From Candidatus Pelagibacterales bacterium (GTDB lineage Bacteria > Pseudomonadota > Alphaproteobacteria > TMED109): a stretch of DNA of 8,924 bases. The stretch lies in the NCBI GenBank assembly GCA_002684605.1, contig NYVM01000053.1:13465-22388 (forward strand), in the 5' to 3' direction. This document shows, piece by piece, positions 7,641 through 8,924 of this stretch (position 1 is its first letter; each line of letters starts with the position of its first letter). A program made the position numbers and the translations under genes. A model generated the notes under the pieces. It was not told the origin of the DNA. It ran no database searches and was given only the letters and a program-made list of their open reading frames with translations.

Positions 7641-8413
7641 AATTTAGCCTTAGTAAATAAATTAAAAAAATTATTAGTAGTTATCTCTTTAGTTTCATTA
7701 ATAGGCATTTTTTTTATTTCAGATACCTTTTTTAGGGTTTCCGTTATAAAAGATGGTTCATTTCTTTTTCCTCTAAATGGAATAGGAGCTAAATAAGGAG
7801 CATCAGTTTCTATTAAAATTCTATTTATTGGAATAATTTCACATGATTTTCTTATATTTTCTGCATTTTTAAATGTAATTATACCTGAAAAAGAAATATA
7901 AAAACCTATATTTAATGCTGCATCAGCTAACTTTTGACTGGCTGTAAAACAATGAATAACACCTGTAAACTTTTCTTTTTTATATTCAGTAGTTAAAATT
8001 TCTATTATATCATCATCTGCATCACGAGCATGAATAATTAAAGGCAATTTAGTTTTTTTACTTACTTCAATATGTTTATATAAAGATTTAATTTGAATAT
8101 CTCTTTTACTATTTTCATAGAAGTAATCTAATCCTGTCTCACCTATCCCAATTACTTTATCATTATTGCATTGTTCTAAAATATGTTCCTTAGATATATG
8201 ATCTTCATCTTCAGCATTGTGAGGATGAGTTCCAATTGAACACCATATATTAGTTTGTTTTAATGCTATATTTAAAATTCTTGGAAATTCTTCAATTTTA
8301 GTACAAATAGTTTGCATTCCTAATACATCATTTTTTTTTGCATTATCTAGCATAATACTAAAATCGTCTTTAAAATCTGTAAAATCTAAATGACAATGAG
8401 TATCTATTATCAA
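7637..8413 (-). CDS. tatD: TatD family metal-dependent hydrolase (DNase)
   Basis: TatD-family enzymes are TIM-barrel metallo-hydrolases with 3'-5' exonuclease activity, linked to DNA repair and quality control. The 258 residues are of normal length. The metal site is complete: DTHCH (D4, H6, H8), GETGLDY (E92), IIHAR (H128), GVIHCF (H154) and IETDAPYL (D204). The start is TTG at 8413, one base after the metG stop, supported by AGGAG (complement of 8421-8425) seven bases upstream. Starting at the next Met would remove the first metal ligands. It is the second gene in the metG-tatD-MBL order that is widespread in bacteria, and is translationally coupled to both neighbours. It may be the YcfH/TatD paralogue rather than the Tat-operon TatD of E. 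coli. Confidence 0.95.
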   Translation of the reverse strand: MIIDTHCHLDFTDFKDDFSIMLDNAKKNDVLGMQTICTKIEEFPRILNIALKQTNIWCSIGTHPHNAEDEDHISKEHILEQCNNDKVIGIGETGLDYFYENSKRDIQIKSLYKHIEVSKKTKLPLIIHARDADDDIIEILTTEYKKEKFTGVIHCFTASQKLADAALNIGFYISFSGIITFKNAENIRKSCEIIPINRILIETDAPYLAPIPFRGKRNEPSFITETLKKVSEIKKMPINETKEITTNNFFNLFTKAKL

Positions 8414-8414
8414 A

Positions 8415-8924
8415 CTATGACTCCTTTTTTTCTAGTCTTGGGAACACACCTTCTGGTTTAGGAAGAAGTGCTTCAGGACATAACTCATCATTAAAATGTT
8501 CATATTGTCTTTTATTATTTGGTATTGACAGCTGGTCAAGTATTTTATTCGCTCCAATAGGTATAAAATTAAGTGCTATTAAACTAATTTTTTTTATTAC
8601 GGTACACAAGACATATAAAACAGTATTCATTCGTTCTAAATCTGTTTTCTTTAACGACCAAGGGGCTTGCTCATCAATATATGTATTGCACTTTCTTATT
8701 ACTATCCAGAGCTCTTCTAATGCGTTAGTAACTTGGTAATCATTCATAAATTCTTTTATATTGTTATTAATTGTATTTATTAGAGACAATAATATTTTAT
8801 CTTCTTCATTATAGACTGTATATCCTGGCATAGATGCATTATTGTTTTTATAAACAAATGACAAAACTCTCTGAGCTAAATTACCATAATCATTTGCTAA
8901 ATCTGAATTAACTCTTTTTATAAG
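8415..8924 (-). CDS. metG: Methionyl-tRNA synthetase, C-terminal part (partial)
   Basis: The minus-strand frame is open from the right edge to TAG at 8417-8415, giving 169 residues. It covers the end of the anticodon-binding helical domain of class I methionyl-tRNA synthetase, which charges tRNA-Met. Recognisable segments are RVNSDLANDYGNLAQRVLSF at the beginning, CNTYIDEQAPWSLKKTD with the conserved PW, and the ending LLPKPEGVFPRLE. The protein stops right after this, so it is the short form without the appended C-terminal tRNA-binding domain. The catalytic domain, with its HIGH- and KMSKS-type motifs, lies beyond the window. One base separates its stop from the TTG of tatD, so the two are in one operon. 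Confidence 0.95.
   Translation of the reverse strand, partial: LIKRVNSDLANDYGNLAQRVLSFVYKNNNASMPGYTVYNEEDKILLSLINTINNNIKEFMNDYQVTNALEELWIVIRKCNTYIDEQAPWSLKKTDLERMNTVLYVLCTVIKKISLIALNFIPIGANKILDQLSIPNNKRQYEHFNDELCPEALLPKPEGVFPRLEKKES
8421..8425 (-). promoter_or_regulatory. Ribosome binding site for tatD, deciding a TTG start
   Basis: On the minus strand AGGAG, preceded by a run of A, lies seven bases before TTG at 8413-8411 and within the last codons of metG. This strong site, plus the need for D4-H6-H8 at the N-terminus, fixes the TTG start. Confidence 0.8.

Noticed and set aside
6773..7647. Plus-strand frames at 6773-6973, 7173-7379 and 7465-7647.
   Set aside because: They lie opposite the small membrane protein and the well-supported MBL-fold gene and show no domain or ribosome binding site.

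Overview
This window comes from a strongly AT-rich bacterial genome. The proteins look alphaproteobacterial: the GroEL and GroES sequences, an HflX with the HVRDISH segment after G3, and the metG-tatD-MBL gene order all point that way. TGA serves as a normal stop (trkH, tatD and the MBL gene end in it) and tryptophan is TGG, so the standard bacterial code applies. Gene spacing is tight: several genes overlap by 4-6 bases and most gaps are under 120 bases. This suggests a compact or streamlined genome, either free-living marine or host-associated. The exact lineage cannot be decided from this sequence alone.

The left block (1-5726) reads on the + strand. It starts with the last 34 codons of a TrkA-like K+ uptake regulator. 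This is followed by the K+ translocating subunit trkH (TTG start) and then hflX, a ribosome-associated GTPase of unusually short length. Next comes a separate heat-shock unit, groES-groEL, preceded by a TTGACA promoter element and a CIRCE operator for the HrcA repressor, and closed by a clear Rho-independent terminator (4801-4838). The last gene of the block encodes a beta-hydroxyacid dehydrogenase family oxidoreductase. It is interrupted by a single-base frameshift at a T5 run near 5214-5218.

The right block (5721-8924) reads on the - strand, in transcription order: metG (C-terminal part only), tatD (TTG start), an MBL-fold PhnP-like hydrolase, a 99-residue membrane protein of unknown function, and mazG. 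The first four are separated by 1 base or overlap by 4 bases (ATGA), so they look like one translationally coupled operon. mazG follows after 76 bases. The two blocks converge at 5721-5726, where the stop codons of the oxidoreductase and mazG lie within one small hairpin.

The genes are housekeeping ones: potassium homeostasis, ribosome rescue, protein folding, nucleotide-pool cleaning, tRNA charging and metal-dependent hydrolysis. I see no mobile element, CRISPR array, RNA gene, defence system or secondary-metabolism cluster, and nothing I would call a new biological system. The points most worth a second look are the frameshifted oxidoreductase, the glycine-to-asparagine change in the second TrkH filter loop, the short HflX, the uncharacterised membrane protein, and the rearrangement of the usual trk-hfq-hflX-mazG order.
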